This document shows positions 52,436 to 61,915 of a stretch of 64,000 nucleotides of DNA, piece after piece (position 1 is the first letter of the stretch; each line of letters starts with the position of its first letter). The notes beneath the pieces were generated by a model. The model saw nothing but the letters and a program-made list of their open reading frames with translations. It was not told the origin of the DNA and did no database searches. This stretch comes from Labrenzia sp. DG1229 (lineage in GTDB: Bacteria > Pseudomonadota > Alphaproteobacteria > Rhizobiales > Stappiaceae). Made by a program: the position numbers and the translations under genes. The DNA is taken from positions 119,082 to 183,081 of the forward strand of contig NZ_KI928932.1 of assembly GCF_000521215.1 (NCBI RefSeq), read 5' to 3'.

Positions 52436-52453
52436 ATTTAAATCCATTTAAAT
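52436..52453. promoter_or_regulatory. Tandem ATTTAAAT palindrome upstream of kdgK
   Basis: ATTTAAAT-CC-ATTTAAAT: two copies of a perfect eight-base palindrome separated by two bases, forming together an 18-base dyad, about 60 bases before the kdgK start. Likely a promoter element or operator; the protein is unknown. Confidence 0.45.
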
Positions 52454-52597
52454 TCGGCTTAAGTTAATATCACGAATGCTGAACGCGTCAATCGCCTTTC
52501 CCATCAGACTTTAGACAGGTCCGGTGATTGACGCGCTTTTGAAATCACTTTCAGGGGTAAGGTGCCGGAAATTGGCTTCACGTCGGGACGAGCGGTG

Positions 52598-53419
52598 TCA
52601 CTTGATTCCGGCGCGCATGAAGCTTTGAACAAACTGGCGCTGGAACAACAGGAAGGCAATCAGCAACGGCCCCGATGTCATCAGGGTGGCCGCGTTGATC
52701 ACGGACCATTCGATGCCACTGTCGATCGCCGAGAAAATACTGAGACCGACGGTCACGGGCCGCGTTTCGACTGAATTGGTCACGATCAGTGGCCATAGGA
52801 AATTGTTCCAATGGTGGCTGACAGACACCAAGCCATAGGCAAGATAAGTCGGCTTGGCGAGCGGAATATAGACTTTCCAGAGGACACCGAGGAAGGACGC
52901 TCCTTCTATGCGAGCGGCCTCGTCCAGTTCCTTGGGAATTGTCATGAACGTCTGACGCAACAGAAAGATGCCGAAGCCGGAAGCGATATACGGCAAGGCG
53001 ATCGCAGGGATGGTATCGACCAGATTGAGAAGCCTCATGGTCTTGTAGTTCTCGACCATCAGGATGTCGGGCATCACCAGAAGCTGAAGCAGCACAAGGG
53101 CGAACAGGATATTGCGACCGGGAAACTCGAACCGTGCAAACGCAAAGGCGGCCAACGTGCACAGAAAAAACTGCCCGGCAAGGATCATCGTCACCAGAAT
53201 GAAGGTGTTCAGGAAATAGCGGGCAAAGGGGGCCGCATTCCAGGCCTTGGAGAAATTCTCCAGCGTCAGGGGTGCGAACAATTCAAACCGCGCCTCGTAG
53301 GCAGCGGGATGGAAGGCAGTCCAGACAGCATAGGCAAGCGGCAGCACCCAGATAAGCGCCAGTGCCCAGGCGGCACATGTGTTGAGAAGACGATCGAACA
53401 TCTCCGAGGTGCCGGTCAT
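52598..53419 (-). CDS. Carbohydrate ABC transporter permease (UgpE/MalG type)
   Basis: 273 residues, six helices. EAA loop IPKELDEAARIEGASFLGVLW and the C-terminus FVQSFMRAGIK. It partners with the preceding permease, with which it overlaps (53416-53419, ATGA). The transporter's substrate is not clear; KdgK downstream hints at a sugar acid, while the Ugp resemblance alone would suggest glycerol 3-phosphate. Confidence 0.9.
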   Translation of the reverse strand: MTGTSEMFDRLLNTCAAWALALIWVLPLAYAVWTAFHPAAYEARFELFAPLTLENFSKAWNAAPFARYFLNTFILVTMILAGQFFLCTLAAFAFARFEFPGRNILFALVLLQLLVMPDILMVENYKTMRLLNLVDTIPAIALPYIASGFGIFLLRQTFMTIPKELDEAARIEGASFLGVLWKVYIPLAKPTYLAYGLVSVSHHWNNFLWPLIVTNSVETRPVTVGLSIFSAIDSGIEWSVINAATLMTSGPLLIAFLLFQRQFVQSFMRAGIK

Positions 53420-54312
53420 TTGTAGTGCACCTTCCTGTCGAAGAAGAAGAACTGGCCGATGGCCAGCAGAGACAGAAGCGCAAGCAGCGCAACCGTCAGC
53501 GTGGCTCCATAAGCTGTTTCCCAGAAGCGGAATGCCACTTCGTAAATGTAAAACAGCAGGAGCGCCGAAGCGTTGTCCGGCCCGCCGTCCGTCAGGATGA
53601 AGATGTGATCAACCAGTCGGAAGGAGTTGATTACCGCGTTTACGCAGACAAACAGGGTCGTTGGCATCAACAGCGGAAACGTTATGCGCCAGAAGATCGT
53701 CCAGCGCCCGGCCCCTTCTATCTGCGCCGCTTCCTTGAGCGAGACCGGGATCGCCTGAAGCGCCGCCAGGTAGAAGATCATGAAGAACCCGGCTTCCTTC
53801 CAGACGGTCACCACGATGATGGCATTGAGGGCAGTGTCGGGATTGCCAAGATAGTTGCTTGCGGGCCAACCGAAAAGAAATCCGGTGATCTGGTCGAACA
53901 GTCCGAAGCCGGGCGTATAAAAAAACAGCCAGATATTGGCAACGGCAATCAACGGCAGGACTGTGGGAGTGAAATAGGCCATGCGCACAAAGCCGCGCCC
54001 CATCAGTTTCTCGTTGACCCACAAAGCCATCACGATGGCCAATCCGACGGAAGCCGGAATTGTACCGATCGCGAACCAGAGATTGTTCCAGAGTACTTTC
54101 CAGAAGACGGGATCGTTGACCATGCGGTCGTAATTTTCGAGGCCGATGAACTTCGCCGACCTGCGGCCGCGTGGCGTCGAAAAGAAGCTGTTGATCAGCG
54201 TCGTGATTGCCGGAATGTGGGTGAAGGCGAACAGGAACACCAATGCCGGCAAGAGCAACAGCCATCCGTGGATCCAGTCCCGCTTCAATTTGAGTGCCCG
54301 CATCTTCATCAC
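53416..54312 (-). CDS. Carbohydrate ABC transporter permease (UgpA/MalF type)
   Basis: 298 residues with six helices; the EAA loop is IPVSLKEAAQIEGAGRWTIF and a FTPTVLPLIAVANIWLFFY helix is visible. Several close ATGs (54312, 54309, 54303) are possible starts. It lies 121 bases after the binding-protein gene; that gap contains only a weak dyad (GGCAT...ATGCC). Confidence 0.9.
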   Translation of the reverse strand: MMKMRALKLKRDWIHGWLLLLPALVFLFAFTHIPAITTLINSFFSTPRGRRSAKFIGLENYDRMVNDPVFWKVLWNNLWFAIGTIPASVGLAIVMALWVNEKLMGRGFVRMAYFTPTVLPLIAVANIWLFFYTPGFGLFDQITGFLFGWPASNYLGNPDTALNAIIVVTVWKEAGFFMIFYLAALQAIPVSLKEAAQIEGAGRWTIFWRITFPLLMPTTLFVCVNAVINSFRLVDHIFILTDGGPDNASALLLFYIYEVAFRFWETAYGATLTVALLALLSLLAIGQFFFFDRKVHYK

Positions 54313-54433
54313 ATTTCAAAAATTCTTGACATACGCCCTGGTCCGCCTTCGCGTGTCACCGACCCCGGCAAATCCTGATTGAAAGAAGGAACAGGGCACC
54401 GGCATGAGTGCTGATGCCCCGATCCATGACAAT

Positions 54434-55717
54434 TCAGCGATACTCGGCGAGGATCTTGTCAGCCTGCTCCTGGGCTTCTTTCAATGCGGTCGCAGGGTCT
54501 TTCTTACCGGTGATCGCGGAAGCCAGGGCATCGTTGAAGAGACCCGTGACACGCTGGTTCTGGTAAGTCGACAGTTCGGCCTTGGCGAACTCAAGCTGAT
54601 CCCGGGCAACCAGAGCCGGTGCGAATTCGGCCGTGTAGGCTTTCATCGTTTCGGTATCCCAGGTTTCCGCGCGCGGCGCGACATAACCGGTCGCAATGGT
54701 CCACTTCGCGGCCTGTTCCGGAGCGGTGATCCACTTGACGAATTCAACAGCCGCCTTCGACTGTTCATCGGATGCACCCTTGAACAGGTAGAAATTGCCA
54801 CCGCCTGTCGGTGCCCCGCGGGTCTCCTTCGCGGGCAGCATGGCTACACCGAAGTCGAATGGCGCGTTGCTGCGCACATTGGTCAAGTTACCGGTCGAAG
54901 TCCACATCATGGCCGTCTGACCTTCAAAGAAGGCCTTCGGAGTTGCCCCCCATTCGATGATGCCCGGCGCCATCACTTCATTTTTCGTGCTCAGGTCGAC
55001 AAGGAACTGCAGAGCCTCGACAACTTTCGGGTCATCGAAATTGGTCTTGTTGCCGTCTGCATTGGCGAGGATCGCCCCGTTTTCGATGGCAAGACCCTGG
55101 AACAGCCAGTAGGGGAAACCGGAAGACGGAATACGCACGCCCCACTGCGTGACATTTCCACTTGCATCCCTCTTGGTCAGTTTCTTGCCGAAATCAACCA
55201 TCTCGTCCCAGGTTTCAGGCGCGACATCCGGATCAAGTCCGGCTTCCTTGAAAGCTTCCTTGTTCCAGTAGAGCACCGGCGTCGAGCGCTGGAACGGAAT
55301 GCCATAGGTCTTGCCACCGGTCTGGCTGTTTTCCATGAAGGCAGGATAAAAACCTTCAACCCACTTCTTGTCTTCATCGGTGGTGAGATAGTCGTCGAAA
55401 GGAATGATCAGGTCTTCGTCGATCAGGGTGAACATGTCGACGGACAGGATGACCGAAAGCTGCGGGGGATTGCCACCGCGCGATGCGGTGATCGCCTTGG
55501 CCACGGTATCCTGGTAGGAACCGGCGTAGACAGCATCGATGTTCACACCCGGATTCTGAGCGATATATCCGTTCGTCAGTTCCTGGATGGTTTCGGCGGC
55601 CTTACCGCCAACAGCGACCGGGAAATAAAATTGCAGATCAACAGCCTGAGCGGACGCCCAGGTGCTGAAGGAAAGAGCCGTTGCAGCAACGGCTTTCAGG
55701 AAAGTTGACTTCAACAT
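54434..55717 (-). CDS. ABC transporter substrate-binding protein (UgpB-like)
   Basis: 427 residues. Signal peptide MLKSTFLKAVAATALSFSTW, cleavage near AQA-VD. Mature UgpB-class protein: LQFYFPVAVGGKAAETIQEL, YGIPFQRSTPVLYWNKEAF, TWDEMVDFGKKLTK and ALFPSG-like C-terminal replacement GYVAPRAETW. It is the third gene of the DeoR-headed operon. The ligand is unproven. Confidence 0.9.
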   Translation of the reverse strand: MLKSTFLKAVAATALSFSTWASAQAVDLQFYFPVAVGGKAAETIQELTNGYIAQNPGVNIDAVYAGSYQDTVAKAITASRGGNPPQLSVILSVDMFTLIDEDLIIPFDDYLTTDEDKKWVEGFYPAFMENSQTGGKTYGIPFQRSTPVLYWNKEAFKEAGLDPDVAPETWDEMVDFGKKLTKRDASGNVTQWGVRIPSSGFPYWLFQGLAIENGAILANADGNKTNFDDPKVVEALQFLVDLSTKNEVMAPGIIEWGATPKAFFEGQTAMMWTSTGNLTNVRSNAPFDFGVAMLPAKETRGAPTGGGNFYLFKGASDEQSKAAVEFVKWITAPEQAAKWTIATGYVAPRAETWDTETMKAYTAEFAPALVARDQLEFAKAELSTYQNQRVTGLFNDALASAITGKKDPATALKEAQEQADKILAEYR

Positions 55718-55784
55718 CTGTTTACTTCCTAAGGTTTGAACATCCGCAACAAGGCGGCTGGTCTACGCGGGCGCGCGCAGTCGG

Positions 55785-56858
55785 TCAGGAACGCAACAGC
55801 GTTCCGAATTCTGAAACGAGATCGTCCCGGCGTCGACCGGTGTCGGCGTCAAAGACGTGAAGCGCGTCGGGCTCGAAACCCAATTCGATGGATTGACCCG
55901 GTGTCACCCGGCGCGTTGTGGGCAACCGCACCTGAAACGAGGTTTCAGCAACGACACAATCTGCGAGAATATCGGCGCCTAGATACTCGACGGCTCTGAC
56001 GGATGCTGAAACGGGACCGCTGTCCTGAAGGTGCATGGCTTCCGGACGAACACCGAGCTGGAAATCCGGCGCGGTGCAGAGTTTTTTGAATGCGTTTGCC
56101 GGAAAGAGGTTCATTGGCGGAGTTCCGATAAACCGGGCCGCAAACGGGCTGGCCGGCTTTTCGTAGAGCTCCCGGGGCGCCGCCGCCTGTTCCAGCCGGC
56201 CCTTGTTCATGAGAACGACCTGATCGGCCATGGTGATCGCTTCGACCTGATCGTGAGTGACGTAGACCATGGTGAAGCCCAGCTGCTGCTGAAGGGACCT
56301 GATTTCGAGTCGCATTTCATGCCGGAGCTTGGCGTCGAGATTCGAAAGCGGTTCATCCATGAGGCAGATCGGTTTTTCGCCGATAATCGCCCGGCCGAGT
56401 GCAACACGCTGTTGCTGCCCGCCCGAGAGCTGCCCCGGCTTGCGCTCGAGCAATTGCGACAGGCCGAGAAGGTCTGCAACCTTTTTCAGCCGCGTGTCAC
56501 GCTCGGTGCGGTTCATGCGCCGGACCTTCAGGCCGAAAATAATGTTTTCCGCAACGCTCAAATGCGGAAACAGCGCATAGGACTGGAAAACCATGGACAG
56601 GTCGCGCTTGGAGGACGGCCTGCCGGTAACGTCATTTCCGCCAATCAGGATCTGCCCGCCGCTCACACTCTCAAGACCGGCGATCATTCGCAGGGTGGTA
56701 GATTTTCCACACCCGGAAGGACCAAGCAACGCCGTGAACGATCCGGCCGGGATCTCGATTGACAGCGCATCGACTGCAATCGTTTCACCCCAGACGCGGG
56801 AAACGTTTTCAAGGCCGATCGGCTTGCCGGAACTTGATAGTCGCTCGGTCACCATCAC
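55785..56858 (-). CDS. ABC transporter ATPase (UgpC/MalK type)
   Basis: 357 residues. Walker [19 protein letters not shown], signature LSGGQQQRVALGRAII, Walker [18 protein letters not shown]-loop [16 protein letters not shown]-terminal TOBE-like domain from about 240 (LGVRPEAMHLQ). Unlike most such operons it precedes the binding-protein gene. Its start overlaps the DeoR stop by four bases (56855-56858). Confidence 0.92.
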   Translation of the reverse strand: MMVTERLSSSGKPIGLENVSRVWGETIAVDALSIEIPAGSFTALLGPSGCGKSTTLRMIAGLESVSGGQILIGGNDVTGRPSSKRDLSMVFQSYALFPHLSVAENIIFGLKVRRMNRTERDTRLKKVADLLGLSQLLERKPGQLSGGQQQRVALGRAIIGEKPICLMDEPLSNLDAKLRHEMRLEIRSLQQQLGFTMVYVTHDQVEAITMADQVVLMNKGRLEQAAAPRELYEKPASPFAARFIGTPPMNLFPANAFKKLCTAPDFQLGVRPEAMHLQDSGPVSASVRAVEYLGADILADCVVAETSFQVRLPTTRRVTPGQSIELGFEPDALHVFDADTGRRRDDLVSEFGTLLRS

Positions 56859-57643
56859 AAGCCACTCCCTTCACCCGCAACGATAAATTCGGTCGCTTCG
56901 CCTTCGAGGCTTGCCAAGAATTCCCCGGGCACGGGTCCGTCGGTAAAAATTGCGTCAACATCTTTGAGCTGCCCGCCGCGAACATGTGCACCACGGCCGA
57001 ATTTGCTGTGATCCAGAACAAGGAAGGACTTTCGGCAGTTTGCCAGGATCGACTGTCTGGCGGCGACTTCGTCCTCATGAAAGTCCAGCAGAGTTCCGTC
57101 TTCATCGACGCCTGCCACACCGAATATACCGACATCGACCTTGTAGTTGGAGAAAAACGCCTGCGCCGCAGACCCAAGGATATCCCTGTCACCGTGACGC
57201 AGACGGCCGCCGGCGATGGTTACCTGAAAGGATGGATTGCTCGAGGCCGTGAAGGCGACATTCAGATTGTTCGTGAATATCGCAAGTTTTTCATGACCGG
57301 TCAGTGCCTGCATGACGATCTCCGGTGTCGTACCAATCGAAAATGCAAGCGACTGATTGTTCTCGATCCTTCCGGCAACCTTCTCTGCAATCAACTGTTT
57401 TTCAGGATGATTCAGTATCTGTCGCGTAGAGTAGTGAATATTGGAGGCCGGAGCCGGAGGCTCGACACCGCCGTGTGTCCGACGCAACACTCCAAGTTCA
57501 CACAATCCGTTGACGTCCCTCCGGATGGTCTGGGTCGTCACTTCGAAACGGTCGGCAAGCTCTTCGACCGACGCAAAGCCCGCTTTCTGCACGAGATCTG
57601 CGATTTCCGCCTGACGTTTTGAAATGTCAACTTGCCCAAGCAT
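56855..57643 (-). CDS. DeoR-family transcriptional regulator
   Basis: 262 residues. N-terminal winged helix DISKRQAEIADLVQKAGFAS, VEELADRFEVTTQTIRRDVN, then the DeoR sensor domain (LVLDHSKFGRGAHVRG with the conserved K of the phosphosugar site, KDVDAIFTDG). ATG 57643 gives the normal length and is preceded by AAGG; the frame upstream crosses the operator. It is first in the transporter operon and probably represses it, relieved by a phosphorylated sugar. Confidence 0.9.
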   Translation of the reverse strand: MLGQVDISKRQAEIADLVQKAGFASVEELADRFEVTTQTIRRDVNGLCELGVLRRTHGGVEPPAPASNIHYSTRQILNHPEKQLIAEKVAGRIENNQSLAFSIGTTPEIVMQALTGHEKLAIFTNNLNVAFTASSNPSFQVTIAGGRLRHGDRDILGSAAQAFFSNYKVDVGIFGVAGVDEDGTLLDFHEDEVAARQSILANCRKSFLVLDHSKFGRGAHVRGGQLKDVDAIFTDGPVPGEFLASLEGEATEFIVAGEGSGL

Positions 57644-57749
57644 ATGCCTTCGACCCGATATCTGCTGACCGCCACGACTGGAATAGAGAGCGGATGAACT
57701 GCAAGCACTTCGCGTTGACTCGAAAACAATCAACCTCGAAGCGCGATAA

Positions 57750-57793
57750 ATCATTTTCATATGAACATTATTCGACGTTCATATGAAAATGAT
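57750..57793. promoter_or_regulatory. DeoR-locus operator, inverted repeat with 17-base arms
   Basis: The left arm atcattttcatatgaac (57750-57766) and right arm gttcatatgaaaatgat (57777-57793) are perfectly complementary around a 10-base spacer. Each arm contains its own TTCATATGAA palindrome, so two dimers could bind one helical stretch apart. It lies 107 bases before the DeoR start and is the best operator candidate for that operon. Confidence 0.7.
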
Positions 57794-58299
57794 ATGACAT
57801 TTTTGACGTCTCGCGAACCGTCAGTCTGAAATTTTAATGAAAACGGAACCGTTGCAGGGACTTAAAACAGAGTCTGCAAGGGTGGTTGAAGGAGTTTACG
57901 GGAAAAGACTGGTCGGCAAATGTTGAAACAATGAATTTCAGCTTCTTTTGCCGTCATCTGCCAACCGATGATTTCCGGCATTTCCACATGGCGACCGAAA
58001 ATGATCTTTGTCGCCCGGACTTGTGCCGAAAGCGAAGATTGGCGCCATGCCTGCTCGGGTACTCACAGGCTCCGCGCTGCACACAGTTTGCCTTGTTCCC
58101 GTCCTTGAGGTCCTCGACAAAATGGGATGCCCCTGGTTACACACCGGGGAACGGCTGGCAGGCCACCGTTCAAGCCGGCCAGCGGTTGTTTGCAAAGACC
58201 GGATACCCGAACAAATCTATCCCTCCGGGAGAGAGGGATAAATGCGAAGGTTCTTCAGTGCTTGCAATCGGTTCGCTCCAGCCTGTCGGCTCGCCGCCT
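57794..58299. other. Intergenic region, no convincing gene
   Basis: About 500 bases between the DeoR promoter and the end of aglK. A plus-strand frame (57886-58440) runs antisense into aglK and has no recognisable domain or ribosome site. Some imperfect GC-rich stems occur near 58148-58185 and could end aglK transcription, but none has a T-run. Confidence 0.5.
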
Positions 58300-59391
58300 T
58301 CACCGATACAACAAGGATCGCCCGTCCCCGTCGAAAAGGTGCAGTTTTTCCGGCACCGAGTTCAGTCGGATATTTGTGCCTTTGGCGACGCGGTGAATTC
58401 CCGGAAGCTTGGCGACCAGACCAGGTTCGCCGTTTTGTGACCTGAAGTAGAGAACCGTGGTCTCGCCCAGCGCTTCCACCATGTCTACGTGTGCGGAAAC
58501 GAGGTAGTCGTCGCTCTCCGTAACTGTGAGGTCTTCGGGTCGAACGCCGAGCTTGAATGTGCCGCCCACATCACCGTCGACCGATGCAATGGGGACATCC
58601 GCATGCCCACCGTCGGCCATTTTCACAGATGTGGTGTCACCGGTTGCCGTCACCTTCGCTTCGATCAGGTTCATCGCCGGTGACCCGATGAACTGGGCGA
58701 CGAAGGTGTTTGCCGGCCGTTCATAAAGATCCAGTGGCGCACCGAATTGCTCGACATTGCCTCCATGCAGCACCACGATCCGGCTCGCGAGTGTCATCGC
58801 TTCCACCTGGTCATGAGTGACGTAGACCATCGTGCTTTCCGGCATGCTCTCCTTGAGTTGCGCGATTTCGATCCGGGTTGCGACCCGCAGGGCGGCATCC
58901 AGGTTGGAAAGCGGTTCGTCAAACAGAAACACCTTCGGATCCCGTACGATGGATCGACCGATGGCAACCCGCTGACGCTGCCCGCCGGAGAGAGCCTTCG
59001 GCAGGCGGTCGAGATATTCGGTCAACTGAAGCGTTTCTGCCGCATTCTTGACCGCCTCGTCGATCTCCTCCTTGGACTTGCGCGCGAGTTTCAGCGCAAA
59101 GGCCATGTTGTCGTAGACGGTCATATGCGGATAGAGCGCATAGGACTGGAACACCATGGCGATGCCGCGTTGCGCCGGCGGTACGTCGTTGACCACGACA
59201 TCATCGATTTCAAGCGTACCACCGGTGATCTTTTCAAGTCCGGCAATCATGCGGAGCAACGTCGACTTGCCGCAGCCCGACGGGCCGACAAATACAATCA
59301 GTTCGCCCTGTTCGATTTCCAGGTTGATGTCACGCAGAACTTCGATTTCACCGTAGGACTTGCAGACGTCTTTCAAGGACAAGGAGGTCAT
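58300..59391 (-). CDS. aglK: Alpha-glucoside ABC transporter ATPase
   Basis: 363 residues, MalK type. Walker [19 protein letters not shown], signature [16 protein letters not shown], Walker [18 protein letters not shown]-loop [19 protein letters not shown] domain after about residue 240. Last gene of the agl-like operon, 33 bases after aglG. In S. meliloti the alpha-glucosidase gene aglA lies between aglG and aglK; here it is absent. Confidence 0.92.
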   Translation of the reverse strand: MTSLSLKDVCKSYGEIEVLRDINLEIEQGELIVFVGPSGCGKSTLLRMIAGLEKITGGTLEIDDVVVNDVPPAQRGIAMVFQSYALYPHMTVYDNMAFALKLARKSKEEIDEAVKNAAETLQLTEYLDRLPKALSGGQRQRVAIGRSIVRDPKVFLFDEPLSNLDAALRVATRIEIAQLKESMPESTMVYVTHDQVEAMTLASRIVVLHGGNVEQFGAPLDLYERPANTFVAQFIGSPAMNLIEAKVTATGDTTSVKMADGGHADVPIASVDGDVGGTFKLGVRPEDLTVTESDDYLVSAHVDMVEALGETTVLYFRSQNGEPGLVAKLPGIHRVAKGTNIRLNSVPEKLHLFDGDGRSLLYR

Positions 59392-59424
59392 GTCGGCTGC
59401 TCTCCAAAAGGTTTCTTGTTCATG

Positions 59425-60576
59425 TTATTTCACCGATCCGGCTAGCAGGCCGCGGACCAGATACCGTTGCATTGCAAAGAACACGGCAAGCGGAACGGCT
59501 ATCGAAACGAAGGCGGCGGTTGCCAGGATTTCCCAGTTGCCGCCGCGCGTACCGAGCAGCTCAACGATCTGGTTGGTCATGACGGTTGTCGAACCCGTCG
59601 CATCGATCAGGAACACCTTGGCCACCAGGAGATCGTTCCATGTCCACAGGAACTGGAAGATCGCGAATGACGCCAGGGCCGGGAAACTGAGAGGCAGGAT
59701 GATCCGGGTGAAGATCTGGAAATCGGTCGCGCCGTCCACCTTGGCATTTTCAATGATATCCCGGGGCAGTCCAACCATGTAGTTCCTGAGAAGATAGACC
59801 GCGAGCGGCATGCCGAAGGCCGTATGGGCAAGCCAAACCCCCAGATACCCTTTCCCGATACCAATTCCCAAATGCAGCCTCAGGAGAGGTATTAGTGCAA
59901 GCTGGAGCGGTACGACCAGAAACCCGACCACGGCCGCAATCAGCAAGGCTCGACCGGGAAATTCCATCCAGGCAAGCGCGTAGGCAGCAAACGCGGCAAC
60001 AACGATCGGAATGATGGTTGCTGGGATCGTCACCGTCAGCGTGTTGAAGAAGGCCTTGGCCATGTTGTCCTGGCCGGATCCGGAAAACAGGATCGTGGTA
60101 TAGTTGCCAAGCGTGAATTCAGGCGGCACGGTTGCGGTGATGAAGATCCGTTGGCCCCGCCCGGAAAGTTGCTTGTCATTGCCGCGCCAGACATAACTGC
60201 CGTCAGCCTGAAGGGTCACGCTTTCACCATCCTTCATCTCCGCGGTTTCACCGGGTTGATAGGCGGAGACATTGCGGGAAGACACCCCCCAGGAGCGGAT
60301 GTCCCGAGGGTCACCCTCGAAAATATTCCCCTTGACGACGAACATGTCGCCGTCTGCCACCCGATTGTCGTCCGGATCGGCAGCCCGATAGACTTCGTTC
60401 TGTTCCGCAGGAAACAGCGAGGCCCACCAGCCGGAACTCGAAATCTGGTCAGCGGTCCGGAATGACGATACGAACAGGCCGATCGTCGGAAACAACCAGA
60501 GCAGCACAAGCAGGGCGACCGAGATATGGACTGCCCATGTCAAAGCGGATTTTTTGCCGGCAATGCTGGCCATCAC
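59425..60576 (-). CDS. aglG: Alpha-glucoside ABC transporter permease
   Basis: 383 residues, longer than usual MalG-type permeases. The extra length is a periplasmic insertion of about 100 residues after the first helix (roughly 50-155, including FIEGDPRD-like and GDGYVWRGNDK-like polar segments), a known AglG trait. EAA loop LPRDIIENAKVDGATDFQIF; C-terminus YLVRGLLAGSVK. Starts inside the aglF stop (60573-60576). Confidence 0.9.
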   Translation of the reverse strand: MMASIAGKKSALTWAVHISVALLVLLWLFPTIGLFVSSFRTADQISSSGWWASLFPAEQNEVYRAADPDDNRVADGDMFVVKGNIFEGDPRDIRSWGVSSRNVSAYQPGETAEMKDGESVTLQADGSYVWRGNDKQLSGRGQRIFITATVPPEFTLGNYTTILFSGSGQDNMAKAFFNTLTVTIPATIIPIVVAAFAAYALAWMEFPGRALLIAAVVGFLVVPLQLALIPLLRLHLGIGIGKGYLGVWLAHTAFGMPLAVYLLRNYMVGLPRDIIENAKVDGATDFQIFTRIILPLSFPALASFAIFQFLWTWNDLLVAKVFLIDATGSTTVMTNQIVELLGTRGGNWEILATAAFVSIAVPLAVFFAMQRYLVRGLLAGSVK

Positions 60577-61814
60577 TTCATCTCCTTCCGGGCGTTGTAG
60601 ACGTTCCAGACGAGGATTGGCGTCACAAGCAGCATGATGACGATCGCGCTCGCCGAACCGATGCCCCAGTCATTTGCGCGAAACAGCTTGTCGTACATGT
60701 AGTTGGCCAGAACCTGCGTTTCCCACTGGCCATTGGTCATCGCGAACACGATATCGAAGACTTTCAGAACAGTCAGCGTGATCGTGGTCCAGACGACGAC
60801 AATGGTTCCCATGATCTGCGGAACCTTGATCTTGAAGAAAATCTGAAAGGGGTTCGCTCCATCGATGATGGCTGCCTCGACTGTCTCCTCCGGAATGCCC
60901 CGCAAGGCTGCGGACAGGATCACCATCGCAAAACCGGTCTGGATCCAGATCAGGACAACCATCAGGAAAAAGTTGTTCCAAAGCGGAATCGTCAGCCACG
61001 TCTGTGCTTCGCCATAAGGCAAGCCTCCGATCCAGAGCCCAAGCAAGGAGCTTATGGACACCCATATCAGCCAGAGGGCACCGCCGGCGACAAGCAGGCG
61101 CAGCGGAAGCAGCCAAACGGACTTGTCTTCACCCTTGGCGATGATCCCGCGCACGAAAGACCATGCAACCGAAGCGACAATGACGACAAACCCGATAAGC
61201 AGGATTGACGGCAGCACCTGCAGCATCAGGATGGATCCGATGCCACCATCGAGTTTCAACCAGATCGCGTTCAGGATACCGATCTGGTTCTGTTCCTCGG
61301 GACGCGTGTCGTAGATCAGTTTGAAAATGACCGATGCGCCGACGAAGGAAATGGCCATCGGCATGAAAATGAGGGATTTGGCAAGGTTTCCCCATCTGAT
61401 ACGGTCGGTCAACTGCGCAACGAGCAGACCGAATGCGGTCGAAATGGCGGGGACGACAATCAGCCAGAGCATGTTGTTCTGGACCGCTTCCCAGAATTTC
61501 GGCTCATCCATCATCTGGCGATAGTTTGCCAGTCCGACAAAGGCTCCACCCTGGTCCCTGTCGGTGAACGACAGCCTAAGCGTTTCAAAAACCGGATAGG
61601 CTAGATACACAACCAGCGCGAACAATGCCGGAAACAGGAACAGCCAGGGGCGGATCATGTTCGCACGATTGATGTTTCGTCCGGCATTCGGGCCGGATGC
61701 CGGAAAGAGCACCTTGTCGAGGAACAGGTTCGACAAAAAGAAGTATCCGAGGCAGCCGCCGACACCAATTACAATTACCGTCAGCCCGTAGAGCGCCGAG
61801 TTGTTCGAAAACAT
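60573..61814 (-). CDS. aglF: Alpha-glucoside ABC transporter permease
   Basis: 413 residues. Long N-terminal part with two helices before the classical six (GLTVIVIGVGGCLGYFFLSN), a polar TM-flanked insertion, and the EAA loop IPEETVEAAIIDGANPFQIF. ATG 61814 (MFSNNSALYG) is chosen; the frame upstream runs into the intercistronic palindrome. Overlaps aglG by four bases. It lies 141 bases after aglE. Confidence 0.9.
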   Translation of the reverse strand: MFSNNSALYGLTVIVIGVGGCLGYFFLSNLFLDKVLFPASGPNAGRNINRANMIRPWLFLFPALFALVVYLAYPVFETLRLSFTDRDQGGAFVGLANYRQMMDEPKFWEAVQNNMLWLIVVPAISTAFGLLVAQLTDRIRWGNLAKSLIFMPMAISFVGASVIFKLIYDTRPEEQNQIGILNAIWLKLDGGIGSILMLQVLPSILLIGFVVIVASVAWSFVRGIIAKGEDKSVWLLPLRLLVAGGALWLIWVSISSLLGLWIGGLPYGEAQTWLTIPLWNNFFLMVVLIWIQTGFAMVILSAALRGIPEETVEAAIIDGANPFQIFFKIKVPQIMGTIVVVWTTITLTVLKVFDIVFAMTNGQWETQVLANYMYDKLFRANDWGIGSASAIVIMLLVTPILVWNVYNARKEMK

Positions 61815-61915
61815 GGCCGTTCCATCCCTTTGGTCAGTGCAGTTCCTTCCCGGAATTTCCGGGCAGAACCTGTCTTGGGGAAAAAGGAGCGTAAAGTGCG
61901 CTTTCGTATCAAACG

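Noticed and set aside
54404-55708. Plus-strand open frame (434 codons) opposite the UgpB-like gene
   Set aside because: Antisense shadow; the minus-strand gene has a signal peptide and family motifs.
57886-58440. Plus-strand frame of 184 codons between the DeoR gene and aglK
   Set aside because: Overlaps the 3' end of aglK in antisense, no ribosome site or domain; treated as non-coding.
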